This document shows, piece by piece, positions 38,848 through 50,005 of a stretch of 64,000 nucleotides of DNA (positions are counted from its first letter, which is position 1; each line of letters starts with the position of its first letter). The notes below the pieces were generated by a model. The model saw nothing but the letters and a program-made list of their open reading frames with translations. It was not told where the DNA came from and made no database searches. The position numbers and the translations under genes are program-made. This DNA is from Dehalococcoidia bacterium. Lineage in GTDB: Bacteria; Chloroflexota; Dehalococcoidia; Bin125. The DNA lies in NCBI GenBank assembly GCA_022825265.1, contig JAJDXE010000005.1, positions 1 to 64,000 of the forward strand, read 5' to 3'.

Positions 38848-38877
38848 TTGCCGCGTAAACGGCATGGGCGGTAGCCT
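38848..38877 (+). promoter_or_regulatory. promoter TTGCCG-18-TAGCCT for hppA
   Basis: -35 TTGCCG (38848-38853) and -10 TAGCCT (38872-38877), 18 bases apart, 90 bases before the hppA ATG. Confidence 0.55.
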
Positions 38878-38967
38878 GCCGTCTGGCGGAGCGCCCATTC
38901 CGCCGTTACCGGAACCGCACGGGTTTGACCTGTTTCGCCTGTCTGACTTGTTCGTGAGGGGACCTGC

Positions 38968-41052
38968 ATGGAAATTCTGATCTTCGCCATCATTGCCGCC
39001 GCGCTGGCGCTGCTCTTTGCTGCGGTGCGCGTGCGCGACGTCCTGGCCGAGGACGAGGGTAACGACCTGATGAAGACGATCGCTCGCGCGATCCAGGCCG
39101 GCGCCTCCACGTTCCTCCGGCGCGAGTACACGTTCCTGGCAGCCTTCGTGGCCGTCGTCTTCGTGGTCCTGTTGATCTTCATCGACCTCAATGTGTTGGA
39201 TGTCGACCACTTCGACGACAACAAGCAGCGGTGGACCTCGATCTCCTACATCATCGGCGCGATCCTTTCCGCGTCCGCCGGCTACGCCGGCATGCTGATC
39301 GCGGTGCGCGCCAACGTGCGCACCGCCGCCAAGGCCCAGGAGGGACTCAACCCCGCACTCCGGGTCGCGTTCGGCAGCGGCACCGTGATGGGCATGACCG
39401 TGGTCGGACTCGGCCTGCTCGGACTCGTGATCATGTACCTGATCTGGCAGGACGTGGCCCCGCTGGCCGGATTCGCCTTCGGCGCATCCTCGATTGCCCT
39501 GTTCGCCCGAGTCGGCGGCGGCATCTACACCAAGGCCGCCGACGTCGGCGCCGACCTCGTCGGCAAAGTCGAAGCCGGTATCCCCGAAGACGACCCGCGC
39601 AACCCCGCCACGATCGCCGACAACGTCGGCGATAACGTTGGCGATGTCGCCGGCATGGGCGCAGACCTGTTCGAGTCCTACGTCGGTTCGATGGTCGCCA
39701 CGATGGCGCTGGCCGCTACGGTCTTGGCCGCCAATATCAGCCTCGAATGGGACGACGGTCTCGTCGTGCTGCCAATGCTGATCGCCGGAATCGGCATCCT
39801 CGCCGCGGTGATTGGAACCTTCTTCGTTCGCACCGGCGAACAGGCAGATCAGGGTCGACTCCTGTGGGCGCTGCGCGCCGGCGTGTTCGGCGCGTCTGCA
39901 CTCGTACTCATCGGAGGCATCGTAGCCATCGCCCTGCTCGACCTCGACTCGCTCGACGGCAGCAAGTGGAATCTCTTCTTCGCCATCCTCGTCGGTCTGA
40001 TTGCCGGACAGATCATCGGCACCGTGACCGAGGGCTATACCTCTTCCGAGGGATTCAATCTCGGCGGCAGGCGTTACTCACCGACCGTCAACCTCAGCCA
40101 GCAAGCCGAATCCGGCACCGGACCAATCATCATCGGCGGTCTCAGCCTGGGCATGATGTCCACGCTGATTCCCCTGATCACGATCGTTGTTGCCATCGTC
40201 ATCGCCTATGAACTCGGTGAGTTCTACGCAATCGCGCTGGCAGCGGTCGGCATGCTGGCTCCGCTTGGAGTGACCCTCGCTACTGACGCCTACGGCCCGG
40301 TCGCCGACAACGCCGGCGGCATCGCCGAACAGGCCGGTCTCGATCCGGAGGTACGCGAGCGCACCGACGCGCTTGACCAGCTCGGCAACACCACCGCCGC
40401 GACCGGCAAAGGCTTCGCCATCGGCTCGGCCGCTCTGACCGCACTCGCGCTGCTCGCGACCTACGCGATCACCGTGTGGGGCGACATCGGCAACGCTGTC
40501 TTCAACCTGCTCGACTACAAGGTGTTGATCGGCCTCCTGATCGGCGCGCTGATGCCGTTCGTCTTCTCTGCGCTCTCGATGGGCGCGGTCGGACGCGCGG
40601 CCGAGTCAATGGTCCAGGAAGTGCGGCGCCAGTTCCGCGAGATGCCCGGCATCATGGACGGGACCCAGGATCCCGACTACGAGCGAGCCATCTCGATCTC
40701 CACCGACGGCGCCCTGCGCGAGATGATCATTCCCGGCCTGATCGCCGTAATCGTCCCGATCTTCGTCGGCGCGGTGATCTCGGCCGAGGCGCTCGGCGGA
40801 CTGCTGATCGGCTCAATCGCAGCTGGGGCGATGCTCGCGCTGATGATGGCCAACGCCGGCGGCGCTTGGGATAACGCCAAGAAATACATCGAAGAGGGCA
40901 ACTTCGGTGGCAAGGGCTCCGACGCTCACTCCGCTGCGGTCGTCGGCGACACCGTCGGCGACCCGTTCAAGGACACATCCGGCCCGTCGCTCAACATCTT
41001 GCTCAAGCTGATGTCGATCGTCGCCGTGGTCTTCGGGCCGCTCTTCCTCTAG
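38968..41052 (+). CDS. hppA: K+-type membrane-bound ion-pumping pyrophosphatase
   Basis: A 694-residue protein with about 16 membrane helices that couples hydrolysis of pyrophosphate to export of H+ or Na+. The substrate motif DNVGDNVGDVAGMGADLFE and the second acidic loop KGSDAHSAAVVGDTVGDPFKD are intact. The segment GNTTAATGKGFAIGSAA has alanine where K+-independent enzymes have lysine, so I infer the K+-dependent class. Whether the pumped ion is H+ or Na+ depends on a glutamate position I did not align. GAGGGG precedes the ATG; an own promoter is present. Confidence 0.96.
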   Translation: MEILIFAIIAAALALLFAAVRVRDVLAEDEGNDLMKTIARAIQAGASTFLRREYTFLAAFVAVVFVVLLIFIDLNVLDVDHFDDNKQRWTSISYIIGAILSASAGYAGMLIAVRANVRTAAKAQEGLNPALRVAFGSGTVMGMTVVGLGLLGLVIMYLIWQDVAPLAGFAFGASSIALFARVGGGIYTKAADVGADLVGKVEAGIPEDDPRNPATIADNVGDNVGDVAGMGADLFESYVGSMVATMALAATVLAANISLEWDDGLVVLPMLIAGIGILAAVIGTFFVRTGEQADQGRLLWALRAGVFGASALVLIGGIVAIALLDLDSLDGSKWNLFFAILVGLIAGQIIGTVTEGYTSSEGFNLGGRRYSPTVNLSQQAESGTGPIIIGGLSLGMMSTLIPLITIVVAIVIAYELGEFYAIALAAVGMLAPLGVTLATDAYGPVADNAGGIAEQAGLDPEVRERTDALDQLGNTTAATGKGFAIGSAALTALALLATYAITVWGDIGNAVFNLLDYKVLIGLLIGALMPFVFSALSMGAVGRAAESMVQEVRRQFREMPGIMDGTQDPDYERAISISTDGALREMIIPGLIAVIVPIFVGAVISAEALGGLLIGSIAAGAMLALMMANAGGAWDNAKKYIEEGNFGGKGSDAHSAAVVGDTVGDPFKDTSGPSLNILLKLMSIVAVVFGPLFL

Positions 41053-41070
41053 GCCGTTCGCTCAATCGAA

Positions 41071-41105
41071 GGCGGCGGCGGGTCACTCCGATCCGCCGCC
41101 GTTTT
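41071..41105 (+). terminator. rho-independent terminator of hppA
   Basis: Stem GGCGGCGG (41071-41078) and CCGCCGCC (41093-41100) followed by GTTTTCC. It overlaps the 3-prime end of the small minus-strand gene. Confidence 0.75.
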
Positions 41106-41250
41106 CCGTTCCAGCGGATCGACTCGCCCGCTCACCCTCGGCCTGCTCACGCATCTGGGCTTGCAGTGCCTGGCCGGCGTTACCGGTCGCGAGGATGGTT
41201 AACACTGCGCCGATCAGCGCGCCCAGGATCAGTCCGATCAGGAACCGCAT
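41083..41250 (-). CDS. small single-helix membrane protein, unknown function
   Basis: A 55-residue protein: one hydrophobic glycine-rich helix (about 3-25, LIGLILGALIGAVLTIL) followed by a charged tail rich in Glu, Arg, Gly and Ser. A strong GGGGGAGGTG site stands just before the ATG, which supports this start over the longer open frame. Resembles small YtxH- or GlsB-like membrane proteins in layout only. It is convergent with hppA and divergent from glyS. Confidence 0.6.
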   Translation of the reverse strand: MRFLIGLILGALIGAVLTILATGNAGQALQAQMREQAEGERASRSAGTENGGGSE

Positions 41251-41265
41251 AAGACACCTCCCCCA

Positions 41266-41271
41266 TACGCT
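41266..41271 (+). promoter_or_regulatory. -10 element TACGCT for glyS
   Basis: TACGCT 53 bases before the glyS ATG, abutting the ribosome binding site of the divergent small gene. Confidence 0.45.
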
Positions 41272-41324
41272 GGCACCAGCTTCCACCATACGACCGCCGA
41301 TAGCCCCTCCAGAAAGGCGCGCCC

Positions 41325-42656
41325 ATGTCCACCTCAACCGGCCAATCCACCGATGTCTCGCTCGACACGCTCGTCTCGCTCTGCAAGCAACGCGGGTTCG
41401 TCTTTCCCGCGTCTGAGATCTATGGCGGATTCGGATCGACCTACGACTATGGTCCGCTCGGTGTCGAGCTGAAGCGCAATGTCAAAGAGCTCTGGTGGCG
41501 CTCGGTCGTGCGCGAGCGTTCGGATGTGGTCGGCCTCGACTCGGCCATCATCCAGTCGCCGCGCGTCTGGGAAGCTTCCGGCCATGTCCAGAACTTCCAC
41601 GACCCGATGGTCGATTGCCTCGAGTGCAAGGGCCGCTTCCGCGCCGACCACCTCGAAGGTCCGGATTGCCCGACGTGCGGCGCCTCCGAGTCGTTCACCG
41701 AAGCGCGAGAGTTCAATCTGATGTTCCGCACCCAGGTCGGCCCGGTCGCCGACGAAGGCTCCCAGGCCTACCTGCGTCCGGAGACGGCGCAGGGCATCTT
41801 TATCAACTTCGAGAACGTGCTCACCTCGACCCGTCGCCGGCTCCCGTTCGGCATCGCCCAGCAGGGCAAGTCGTTCCGCAACGAGATCACGCTGGGCAAC
41901 TTCATCTTCCGCACTCGCGAGTTCGAGCAGATGGAGATGGAGTTCTTTGTCGCGCCCGAGGAATCGGATGAGTGGTACGGCCGTTGGATCGACCTGCGCG
42001 AGCAGTGGTACGTCGACCTGGGTATCGATCCGGCCAATGTCCGCCGCGACGTGCATCCGACCGAGAAGCTCTCCCACTACTCGGCTGGCACGACCGACCT
42101 TCAGTACCGTTACCCGTGGGGCTGGGACGAGCTCGAGGGCATCGCCAATCGGACGAACTTCGACCTGACTCAGCACGGCCAGTCATCGGGCAAGCGGCTG
42201 GAGTACTTCGATCCGCAGACCAACGAGCACATCGTCCCGCACGTGATTGAACCGGCCGCTGGCGTTGATCGAATCATGCTCGCTCTGCTCTGCGACGCCT
42301 ACACTGTCACGCTGGACGAAAAGGGCGACGACCGCACGGTCCTCGCCTTCAGCCCGCGAGTCGCCCCAGTCACGGTCGCCGTCCTGCCGCTCTCGCGCAA
42401 GGAGCCGGTCGCCAACCTCGCCCGCGAGGTCTGGGGTCAGATCCGACCTCACTGGACCACGCAGTACGACGACACCCAGTCCATCGGCCGACGCTACCGC
42501 CGTCAGGACGAAATCGGCACGCCGCTCTGCGTGACGATCGACTTCGACTCACTCGACGATCAAGCGGTGACGATCCGCGATCGTGACACGCAGGAGCAGG
42601 TCCGCGTCAAGATCGACGAGCTGACTGACGCACTTCGCGATCGCCTGGGGTTCTAA
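41325..42656 (+). CDS. glyS: glycyl-tRNA synthetase (alpha-2 type)
   Basis: A 443-residue class II synthetase of the eukaryote/archaeal-like dimeric type: RGFVFPASEIYGGFGSTYDYGPLG, motif 2 QQGKSFRNEITLGNFIFRTREFEQMEMEFF, and motif 3 HVIEPAAGVDRIMLALL followed by an anticodon-binding domain. A zinc-ligand-like pair CLECKG/CPTCGA is retained in the insertion after motif 1. One subunit is enough; the alpha-beta GlyQ/GlyS form is not used. AGAAAGG lies before the ATG. Confidence 0.97.
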   Translation: MSTSTGQSTDVSLDTLVSLCKQRGFVFPASEIYGGFGSTYDYGPLGVELKRNVKELWWRSVVRERSDVVGLDSAIIQSPRVWEASGHVQNFHDPMVDCLECKGRFRADHLEGPDCPTCGASESFTEAREFNLMFRTQVGPVADEGSQAYLRPETAQGIFINFENVLTSTRRRLPFGIAQQGKSFRNEITLGNFIFRTREFEQMEMEFFVAPEESDEWYGRWIDLREQWYVDLGIDPANVRRDVHPTEKLSHYSAGTTDLQYRYPWGWDELEGIANRTNFDLTQHGQSSGKRLEYFDPQTNEHIVPHVIEPAAGVDRIMLALLCDAYTVTLDEKGDDRTVLAFSPRVAPVTVAVLPLSRKEPVANLAREVWGQIRPHWTTQYDDTQSIGRRYRRQDEIGTPLCVTIDFDSLDDQAVTIRDRDTQEQVRVKIDELTDALRDRLGF

Positions 42657-42682
42657 ACCCAATCAGCCAGGTCAAAGTGTTG

Positions 42683-42705
42683 TAGGGGCGGCCTCGTGGC
42701 CCGCT
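42683..42705. repeat. REP-like palindrome GGGGCGGCC-TCGT-GGCCCGCTC
   Basis: Short palindrome of the TAGGGGCGGCC-TCGT-GGCC type, in the gap after glyS. The form is familiar from dispersed extragenic palindromes in several phyla; only this copy was seen in the window. Confidence 0.5.
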
Positions 42706-42744
42706 CTTACATTCATTTCGCTGGGAGTTTCCCGGACACCAAAA

Positions 42745-42800
42745 CGCTGCCGCGATTGGTCGGCTCGCCAGCTACGTGGCGTCCAACCGATACGGCAGCG
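42745..42800 (-). terminator. terminator of the ferredoxin gene
   Basis: On the minus strand CGCTGCCG...CGGCAGCG (42793-42800 with 42745-42752), extended by imperfect pairs, is followed by TTTT. It lies 32 bases past the ferredoxin stop. Confidence 0.65.
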
Positions 42801-42831
42801 CTATGTGGTGAAGTCGACTGACTCGCCGCGA

Positions 42832-43113
42832 CTATGGGGCGAGTTCGGCCACCTTCGAGCGCGCGGAGTCCTTGTCGTCGAACCACTCGGCGTTGATCTC
42901 AGTGAAGGCCTGCCACTCGTCCGGCACGTCGTCCTCGGCGAAGATCGCGGTCACCGGACAGGCCGGTTCGCAGGCGCCGCAGTCGATGCACTCGTCCGGC
43001 GAGATGTAGAGCATGCGGTCGTCGTCGTCAGCGTGGATACAGTCGACCGGACAGACCTCGACACAGGATTGGTCCTTGACGTCGATGCATGGCTCAGCGA
43101 TTACGTAGGTCAT
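42832..43113 (-). CDS. fdxA: 7Fe ferredoxin (one [3Fe-4S], one [4Fe-4S] cluster)
   Basis: A 93-residue ferredoxin. The first site reads [18 protein letters not shown], in which the second cysteine of the standard motif is replaced by Val, giving a [3Fe-4S] cluster; the second is [12 protein letters not shown], a normal [4Fe-4S] site. Acidic C-terminal extension. It carries electrons for cytosolic oxidoreductases. GAGAGG precedes the ATG, and a good promoter lies upstream. Confidence 0.93.
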   Translation of the reverse strand: MTYVIAEPCIDVKDQSCVEVCPVDCIHADDDDRMLYISPDECIDCGACEPACPVTAIFAEDDVPDEWQAFTEINAEWFDDKDSARSKVAELAP

Positions 43114-43177
43114 CGATCCATCCTCTCGTCCACTCGTCCTGCGTTACGCCGACTCAGACGCAACCGCGACTACCCCA

Positions 43178-43206
43178 CTTATAGGACGGCTATCCGATCT
43201 TGGCAA
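43178..43206 (-). promoter_or_regulatory. promoter TTGCCA-17-TATAAG for the ferredoxin gene
   Basis: -35 TTGCCA (43201-43206) and -10 TATAAG (43178-43183) on the minus strand with a 17-base spacer. Two palindromes lie upstream: GTTTG-TTG-CAAAC (about 43218-43230) and AACACT-G-AGTGTT (43228-43240), possible operators. Confidence 0.6.
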
Positions 43207-43284
43207 TAGCGAATTGAGTTTGTTGCAAACACTGAGTGTTATCCAGGCCAGCCATCACGAGCCACCAAGTCGAGCGCTGGACGC

Positions 43285-46194
43285 CTAGGACGCAGCTACC
43301 GCTTCAGCGGGCGCTCGCCAGCCATGCTGAGCCAGGACATCGCGTAGGAATTGCCCTGTGTACGACCCTTCGACCAGTGCCACATCCTCAGGCGTGCCTT
43401 CGGCCACGACCTGTCCGCCACGGTCGCCGCCCAGCGGTCCGAGGTCGATAATCCAGTCCGCGTTCTTGATCACGTCCAGGTGATGTTCGATGACAACAAC
43501 AGTGTTGCCGCCGTCGACGAGCTGCTGGAGCACCTGCAATAGCGCCTCAACATCCGAGAATGACAGCCCGGTCGTTGGCTCGTCGAGCAGGTAGAGCGTG
43601 CGCCCGGTTGAGCGCTTGGACAGTTCGGTTGAGAGCTTGACCCGCTGCGCCTCGCCGCCTGAGAGCGTCGTCGCCGGCTGACCCAGCCTGATGTAACCCA
43701 GCCCGACAGCCTGGAGCGTGCGCAGCTTGCGCGAGACGGTGGGATTGGCGTCGAACAGGACCGCCGCCTCGTCGACGGTCATGTTGAGCACGTCGGCGAT
43801 CGTCTGGTCCTTGTAGCGAATCTCCAGCGCCTCACGGTTGTAGCGGTCGCCGTGGCAGACCTCGCAGGGCACCGTCACGTCGGGCAGAAACTGCATCTCG
43901 ATGGTGTTGTAGCCGTCGCCCTTGCAGGCCTCGCAGCGTCCGCCCTTGACATTGAACGAGAATCGGCCCGGCTTGTAGCCGCGCATTCTCGACTCCGGCA
44001 CCGAGGCGAACAGCTCCCGAACCGGAGTGAACAGACCGGTGTAGGTGGCCGGATTCGAACGCGGGGTGCGACCAATCGGCGACTGGTCGATGTCGATCAC
44101 CTTGTCGATCGCGTCCAGTCCCCGCAGTCCGCGCATCGCGCCCGGTCGACGCCGTGCGCCATGCAACTGCTGAGCCGCCGAAGCATGCAGCAAGTCGTTG
44201 ACTAGCGTGCTCTTGCCCGAGCCCGAGACGCCGGTGACGCAGATGAACGTACCCAGCGGGAAGCTGGCGTCAATCTCGCGTAGATTGTGCTCAGACGCTC
44301 CGACGACCGTGAGGTCGTCGCCGTTCCCGGGCCGGCGCTGCGGAGGCATCGGAATGCTGCGCCGACCGCTGAGGTACGCGCCGGTCATCGAGTTCGAGTT
44401 GTCCATGATCGCCGATGGCGGCCCCGCTGCGACGATCTTCCCGCCTGCCTCACCCGCGCCGGGTCCCATGTCGACGATGTAGTCCGCTGCCCGCATCGTG
44501 GCCTCGTCGTGCTCCACGATCAGCACGGTGTTACCCAGGTCTCGGAGGCGCTTGAGCGTACGGATCAACCGCTCATCATCGAGCGGATGCAGACCAATCG
44601 AGGGTTCGTCACAGACGTACAGCACGCCCATGAGCGAGGAGCCGATCTGGGTGGCCAGGCGGATTCGCTGGGCTTCGCCGCCGGAGAGTGTTGCAGCCGC
44701 ACGGTCGAGCGTGAGGTAGTCCAAGCCGACATCGACCAGGAATGTCAGCCGCTCGCGGATCTCCTTGAGAATCTGTGTTGCGATCGCCGTTTCCCGCGCG
44801 GTCAACGGGGTGTGATCGCCGCTCAGTCGGTGCGCCCAGAGCGACGCTTCCGAGACTGACATCCGCGTCACGTCGACGACCGAGCGCTCATCCACTCGCA
44901 CCGCCAGCGACTCCGCCTTCAGACGCGCGCCGCCGCAGGAAGAGCACGGCACCGCGGTCATGTAACGCTCAATCTCCGAGCGCGACCAGTCCGAGTCGGT
45001 CTCGCGATGACGACGATCGAGATTGTTGACGACGCCCTCGAACTGAGTCTCGTATCTCCGATGTCGGCCGCGGTGGTTGACGAAGTCCACGACGATCGGC
45101 TCCGGCAACCCGTAGAGGACGGCGTCAATCAACCCATCGGGAAGTTCATCGAACGGTACGTCGGTCTCGGCATCGAACTGCTCGAATACTGCTTCGAGCA
45201 TCCGTCGGTGCCAGCCGGTGTTCGTCGTCGAACGAGACCACGGCGCAATCGCCCCCTGGTCGAGCGACTTCGAGCGGTCGGGGATCACCAGCAGTGGGTC
45301 GACTTCCATCGTCACGCCCAGCCCGGTGCAGTCCGGGCAGGCGCCGTGCGGCGAGTTGAAGGAGAACGAGCGCGGCTCAATCTCGCCCAGCGCGAACATG
45401 TCCCGAGGACAGGCGAGCTGCTCGGAAAAAATAATGTCCTCATCCGAGTCGAGCGGCCTAACACGCACAATCCCATCGCCGAGACCGAGCGCCTGCTCGA
45501 TCGAGTCGGCCAGCCGATTGGCCAGGATGTTGCGATCCTCCTCCTCGATCTCCTCTGCGGGCAGCGCGACCCGGTCGATCACCACGTCGATCGTGTGATT
45601 CTTGTTCTTCTCCAGCTCAATCTCGTCATCCAGCGAGAGCACTTCGCCATCGACCCGCACACGCACGAATCCACGCCCACGCGCATCCTCGAACACGCCC
45701 TTGTGCTCGCCCTTGCGGTCGCGGATCACCGGCGCCATGATCATCAGCCGCCGACGCGTACCTAGCGACATCACCGCATCGACCATCTGCTGCACAGTCT
45801 GTTGAGCGATCGGATCGCCGCAAATCGGACAGTGCGGCCGGCCCGCCCGAGCAAAGAGCAGGCGCAGGTAATCGTAGATCTCGGTCACCGTGCCGACGGT
45901 CGAGCGAGGGTTACGCGAACCAGTCTTCTGGTCGATCGAGATCGCCGGCGACAGCCCCTCGATGTAGTCGACGTCGGGCTTCTCCATCCGGCCCAGGAAC
46001 TGTCGGGCATACGCCGAGAGCGACTCGACGTAGCGGCGCTGACCTTCGGCGTAAATCGTGTCGAAGGCCAGCGACGACTTACCTGATCCCGACAGGCCGG
46101 TGATCACCACCAGCTGGTCGCGAGGCAGTTCGACGTCGATGTCTTTGAGGTTGTGCTCCCGCGCGCCGCGGACCAGAATCCGATCTGCCGGCAC
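43285..46194 (-). CDS. uvrA: UvrABC excinuclease subunit A
   Basis: A 969-residue damage-recognition ATPase of nucleotide excision repair. Two ABC modules: Walker [13 protein letters not shown] (about 33-44) and [13 protein letters not shown], with signatures LSGGEAQR in both halves. Zinc modules include [16 protein letters not shown] and [17 protein letters not shown] start with GGAGAG six bases upstream. UvrB is encoded in the same window. Typical length. Confidence 0.98.
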   Translation of the reverse strand: MPADRILVRGAREHNLKDIDVELPRDQLVVITGLSGSGKSSLAFDTIYAEGQRRYVESLSAYARQFLGRMEKPDVDYIEGLSPAISIDQKTGSRNPRSTVGTVTEIYDYLRLLFARAGRPHCPICGDPIAQQTVQQMVDAVMSLGTRRRLMIMAPVIRDRKGEHKGVFEDARGRGFVRVRVDGEVLSLDDEIELEKNKNHTIDVVIDRVALPAEEIEEEDRNILANRLADSIEQALGLGDGIVRVRPLDSDEDIIFSEQLACPRDMFALGEIEPRSFSFNSPHGACPDCTGLGVTMEVDPLLVIPDRSKSLDQGAIAPWSRSTTNTGWHRRMLEAVFEQFDAETDVPFDELPDGLIDAVLYGLPEPIVVDFVNHRGRHRRYETQFEGVVNNLDRRHRETDSDWSRSEIERYMTAVPCSSCGGARLKAESLAVRVDERSVVDVTRMSVSEASLWAHRLSGDHTPLTARETAIATQILKEIRERLTFLVDVGLDYLTLDRAAATLSGGEAQRIRLATQIGSSLMGVLYVCDEPSIGLHPLDDERLIRTLKRLRDLGNTVLIVEHDEATMRAADYIVDMGPGAGEAGGKIVAAGPPSAIMDNSNSMTGAYLSGRRSIPMPPQRRPGNGDDLTVVGASEHNLREIDASFPLGTFICVTGVSGSGKSTLVNDLLHASAAQQLHGARRRPGAMRGLRGLDAIDKVIDIDQSPIGRTPRSNPATYTGLFTPVRELFASVPESRMRGYKPGRFSFNVKGGRCEACKGDGYNTIEMQFLPDVTVPCEVCHGDRYNREALEIRYKDQTIADVLNMTVDEAAVLFDANPTVSRKLRTLQAVGLGYIRLGQPATTLSGGEAQRVKLSTELSKRSTGRTLYLLDEPTTGLSFSDVEALLQVLQQLVDGGNTVVVIEHHLDVIKNADWIIDLGPLGGDRGGQVVAEGTPEDVALVEGSYTGQFLRDVLAQHGWRAPAEAVAAS

Positions 46195-46234
46195 CTGTCA
46201 CTCTCCAAGCTCACCCGACTCGGTCAGCCAAACC

Positions 46235-46240
46235 AGCGTA
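46235..46240 (-). promoter_or_regulatory. -10 element TACGCT for uvrA
   Basis: TACGCT on the minus strand, 40 bases before the uvrA GTG; divergent from the polA promoter. Confidence 0.5.
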
Positions 46241-46280
46241 GCCCAACCACGAGTCAGCATTCGCTCAGGCTGAGGCTACC

Positions 46281-46286
46281 TATACT
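46281..46286 (+). promoter_or_regulatory. -10 element TATACT, leaderless spacing, for polA
   Basis: TATACT ends 6 bases before the polA ATG and no ribosome binding site is present. Confidence 0.6.
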
Positions 46287-46292
46287 CGCTGC

Positions 46293-49115
46293 ATGTCAAC
46301 CAACACTGCCGAGTCCGAACAACAATCCGAAATGACGGCGCTCTCAGCGCCGGATGGCGATGTGACCGACCAGACGAAGCGGATCGTCATCTTCGACGCC
46401 TACGCCCTGATTTTCCGCGCCTACTTCGCCATGCAGCGTGCCAACCTGCGCACGACTGCCGGAGAACCCACAGGAGCCGTCCGAGGCTTCACGGCAACGC
46501 TGCTCCACATTTTCCGCACGCTCGAACCGACCCATGCCGCGTTCGCCTTTGACGTCGACGATGCCACAGTCTTCCGACGCGAGATTGACCCTAACTACAA
46601 GGCGCATCGAGAACCGATGCCGGAGGATCTGCCCTCCCAGATCGAGCGCTGCCGCGAGATCGCCGAGTCCTTCTCCGTCCCGATCTACCAGGAGCCGGGC
46701 TTCGAGGCTGACGATGTCCTCGGCACGCTCGCCGACCAGGCGGTCGCACAGGGCTTCGACACCTGGATCTGCACGCTGGACAGCGACCTCCTGCAGCTCG
46801 TGACGGACGACATCTCGGTCTACCTCTACAACCCCTACAAGAGCGAATACACCGCCTACGACGGACCTGCTGCCGTCCGAGCCAGGTACGAAGTCGACCC
46901 CATCCAGATCATCGACTTCAAGGCGCTGGTCGGGGACAAGTCGGACAACATCCCGGGCGTCAAGGGCGTGGGCAAGGTGGGCGCGGTCAAGCTGCTCAAC
47001 CAATACGGCACGGTCGAGCAGATCTACGAGCACATCGATGAGGTCAAGCCCGCCGGCACGCAGAAGAAGCTGCTCGCCGACCAGGCCAACGCCTTCATGA
47101 GCAAGGACCTGGCCACCATCCGCCACGACGCGCCGGTCGCCCTTGACGTCGCCGCTGCCGACGTCACCGCCTTCGACCGCGACGAAGTCCGAGCCAAGTT
47201 CCAGGAACTCGAGTTCCGCACCCTGCTCGACCAGATTCCCGGACTCGACGACCAAGACGAACCCGTCATGGAGCAACCGACGGTCGAGGACTACGACCTC
47301 GTGACCGACGAAGCGAAGCTCCAGGAGTGGGTCGAGCGTGCCGCGAAGGCGCCGCTGCTCGCGGTCGACCTCGAGACCTCATCCACCGACACCATCGACT
47401 GTGAAATCGCCGGCTACGCGCTCTCCGATGAAGAAGGCCAGGGCTGCTACATCCCGGTCGCGCATCGCGGCGACGAACCACAGCTCGATCAAGAGTTGGT
47501 CAAGTCCGCGCTACGCCCGGTGCTCGAGAACTCCCTCATCCCCAAGCTGCTGCACAACGCCAAGTTCGACATGAAAGTGCTGCGTCGGCACGGCATCCAC
47601 CTGCGCGGCCTGCACGACGACACGATGGTCGCCGCCTTCGTGCTCAACAAGTCGCACGTCGGGCTCAAGTCGCTGGCGCTGGGCGAGCTCGGCATCCAGA
47701 TGACGCCGATCGAGGACCTGATCGGCAAGGGCCGCAACCAGCTCTCGATGGTCGATGTCTCGGCCGAGGAAGCGGGCAAGTACGCCGCCGCCGACGCCGA
47801 CATCACCCTCCGCCTGGCCAACCTGCTGCTGCCGCAACTGGCCGAGAACGACGTCCTCGACAAGCTCTACCGCGAACTCGAACTGCCCTTGATCCCGATC
47901 CTTGTCGACATGGAACTGGCCGGAGTCACCCTCGATACCGACATCCTGGATGACCTCGACCAACAACTCAACGAAGAAATCGCAACCGTCACGACCCAGG
48001 TCTTTGAAGACGCCGGCCATGAGTTCAACATCGGCTCGCCCAAGCAACTCAGCGGCGTGCTGTTCGATCAGCTCGAGCTGCCCAAGACACGCAAGACTTC
48101 ACAGGGCTACTCGACAGACGCCCAGCAGATGGAGCGCCTCGTCGACGCCCACCCGATCGTCAACCGGGTCCTCCAATGGCGCGAGCTGACCAAGCTGCGC
48201 AGCACCTACGTCGAGTCCCTGCCCAACGAGGTCCACGCCTCCACCGGCCGCGTTCACACCGACTACAACCAGACCGTCGCCGCAACCGGCCGGCTGTCGT
48301 CGGAGTCGCCAAACCTGCAGAACATTCCAGTCCGCACCGAGCAAGGACGCCAGATCCGCGCCGCCTTCGTCGCCCGGCCCTGGAGTGATCTCGACGACCA
48401 AGCCGACGTGAGCTTCGTCTCGGCCGACTACTCCCAGATTGAGTTGCGCGTGCTCGCGCACCTCTCCGAGGACGAAGGCCTGATCACCGCCTTCCGCAAC
48501 GGCGAGGACATCCACGCCGCCACCGCCTCCGGCGCATACGGCGTCGGAATCGACGATGTCCAGCCGGAGATGCGCCGCGTCGCCAAGATGATGAACTTCG
48601 GCGTCATCTACGGTCTTTCGGCGCATGGCCTGTCGCAGCGCAGCGGCATGGAGCGTCGCGACGCCCAGGCCTTCATCGACGCCTACTTCGGCCGCTTCGA
48701 GCGCGTCGCGCAATGGATCGAAGAGACCAAGGAGACAACGCACGAGCGCGGGTATGCCGAGACCCTCATGGGCCGACGCCGCTACCTGCCTGAGATCAAC
48801 TCACGCAATTTCCAGCGCCGCAACGCCGCCGAGCGCATGGCCGTCAACATGCCCGTCCAGGGCACAGCCGCCGACGTGATGAAGCGGGCCATGATCGAAG
48901 TCGACGCAGCGCTGCGCAAGCAGGAGCTGCGCTCGCGAATGCTGCTCCAGGTCCACGACGAACTGATCTTCGAAGTCCCCGACGAGGAAGTCGACCAGTT
49001 GGCGTCGCTACTCAGCGAAATCATGCCTGCCTCGCTCAACCTCGTCGTGCCGCTGCAAATTGAAATCAAGAGCGCGCCCAACTGGCGCGATCTGGAGCCG
49101 CTTGAGGTCAACTGA
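46293..49115 (+). CDS. polA: DNA polymerase I
   Basis: A 940-residue Pol I. The 5-prime nuclease domain (about 28-320, [15 protein letters not shown]) is followed by the 3-to-5 exonuclease whose acids are kept ([27 protein letters not shown]), so proofreading should be active, unlike in many Gram-positive Pol I enzymes. The polymerase domain has [33 protein letters not shown] and [12 protein letters not shown]. Role: Okazaki-fragment maturation and repair synthesis. First gene of an operon with a DUF6159 protein and mutM. Confidence 0.98.
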   Translation: MSTNTAESEQQSEMTALSAPDGDVTDQTKRIVIFDAYALIFRAYFAMQRANLRTTAGEPTGAVRGFTATLLHIFRTLEPTHAAFAFDVDDATVFRREIDPNYKAHREPMPEDLPSQIERCREIAESFSVPIYQEPGFEADDVLGTLADQAVAQGFDTWICTLDSDLLQLVTDDISVYLYNPYKSEYTAYDGPAAVRARYEVDPIQIIDFKALVGDKSDNIPGVKGVGKVGAVKLLNQYGTVEQIYEHIDEVKPAGTQKKLLADQANAFMSKDLATIRHDAPVALDVAAADVTAFDRDEVRAKFQELEFRTLLDQIPGLDDQDEPVMEQPTVEDYDLVTDEAKLQEWVERAAKAPLLAVDLETSSTDTIDCEIAGYALSDEEGQGCYIPVAHRGDEPQLDQELVKSALRPVLENSLIPKLLHNAKFDMKVLRRHGIHLRGLHDDTMVAAFVLNKSHVGLKSLALGELGIQMTPIEDLIGKGRNQLSMVDVSAEEAGKYAAADADITLRLANLLLPQLAENDVLDKLYRELELPLIPILVDMELAGVTLDTDILDDLDQQLNEEIATVTTQVFEDAGHEFNIGSPKQLSGVLFDQLELPKTRKTSQGYSTDAQQMERLVDAHPIVNRVLQWRELTKLRSTYVESLPNEVHASTGRVHTDYNQTVAATGRLSSESPNLQNIPVRTEQGRQIRAAFVARPWSDLDDQADVSFVSADYSQIELRVLAHLSEDEGLITAFRNGEDIHAATASGAYGVGIDDVQPEMRRVAKMMNFGVIYGLSAHGLSQRSGMERRDAQAFIDAYFGRFERVAQWIEETKETTHERGYAETLMGRRRYLPEINSRNFQRRNAAERMAVNMPVQGTAADVMKRAMIEVDAALRKQELRSRMLLQVHDELIFEVPDEEVDQLASLLSEIMPASLNLVVPLQIEIKSAPNWRDLEPLEVN

Positions 49116-49132
49116 CCGAAAGGACTCGAAAC

Positions 49133-49987
49133 ATGTTCCGCACCATCGGCAACACCTGGCAGATCACCAAGCTCTCCTGGAAGGTGCTCCAACTCGACCG
49201 CGAGCTGATCCTCTTCCCGATTATGGGCACGATCGGCGCCATCCTCGTTGGCGCCGTCGCGGCGGGGGTCTTCGCCGGCACCGGCACCTTCGACCGTCTC
49301 GGCAGCGCCGGCGAGGCCGAGTTCGATGTCGTTGACCTGATCATCGCCCTGGTCGCCTACTTCGGCGGCCTCTACATGGTCATCTTTTTCAACGCCGCGC
49401 TCGTCGCCGCCGCTCGCGAACGACTCGAAGGCGGCGACCCCAACGTCATGTCCGGCATCCGCGCCGTCCGAGGCATGTGGCTCGCGATCCTCGGCTGGAC
49501 AATCATCACCGGCACCGTCGGACTCATCCTCCAGGCGCTGCAGAGCATGGCCCGCGAGAACAGCCACGGCGTCATGCGCATCGTCGCCGTCATCCTCGTC
49601 GCGCTGCTGCAGACGGCCTGGGCCTACATCACCTTCTTCGTCATCCCCGTGCTCGTCGTCGAACGGATCGGGCCGATCAGCGCCATCCGACGCTCAGGCA
49701 GTTTGCTCCGCCAGAGCTGGGGCGAGCAGCTCACGGCCAGCTTCTCCTTCTTCATCATCTACCTCCTGGCCCTGCTGATCGTGGCCATTCCCGTCGTCAT
49801 TCTGATCTTCATCGCGCCGGTCGCCGCGATCATCGTGGGCGTCATCCTCGGCGGCATCGCGCTCGCCTCGGTCGCCGCGATGGAGGGCATCTTCAAGGCC
49901 GCGCTCTACGAGTGGGTCTCGGAAGGCAAGGGCAGCGAGTGGTTCGACCGCCAGTTGCTCTCCAACGCGTACGAGCACCGTAACTGA
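49133..49987 (+). CDS. multi-helix membrane protein (DUF6159-like)
   Basis: A 284-residue protein with about six hydrophobic helices and the opening WQITKLSWKVLQLDRELILFPIMG typical of the uncharacterised DUF6159 family. No catalytic residues stand out. AAAGGA precedes the ATG, 18 bases after polA and 18 bases before mutM, so it is co-transcribed with repair genes; this link may be accidental. Confidence 0.75.
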   Translation: MFRTIGNTWQITKLSWKVLQLDRELILFPIMGTIGAILVGAVAAGVFAGTGTFDRLGSAGEAEFDVVDLIIALVAYFGGLYMVIFFNAALVAAARERLEGGDPNVMSGIRAVRGMWLAILGWTIITGTVGLILQALQSMARENSHGVMRIVAVILVALLQTAWAYITFFVIPVLVVERIGPISAIRRSGSLLRQSWGEQLTASFSFFIIYLLALLIVAIPVVILIFIAPVAAIIVGVILGGIALASVAAMEGIFKAALYEWVSEGKGSEWFDRQLLSNAYEHRN

Positions 49988-50005
49988 GCAAACCGAGTCG
50001 GCCTC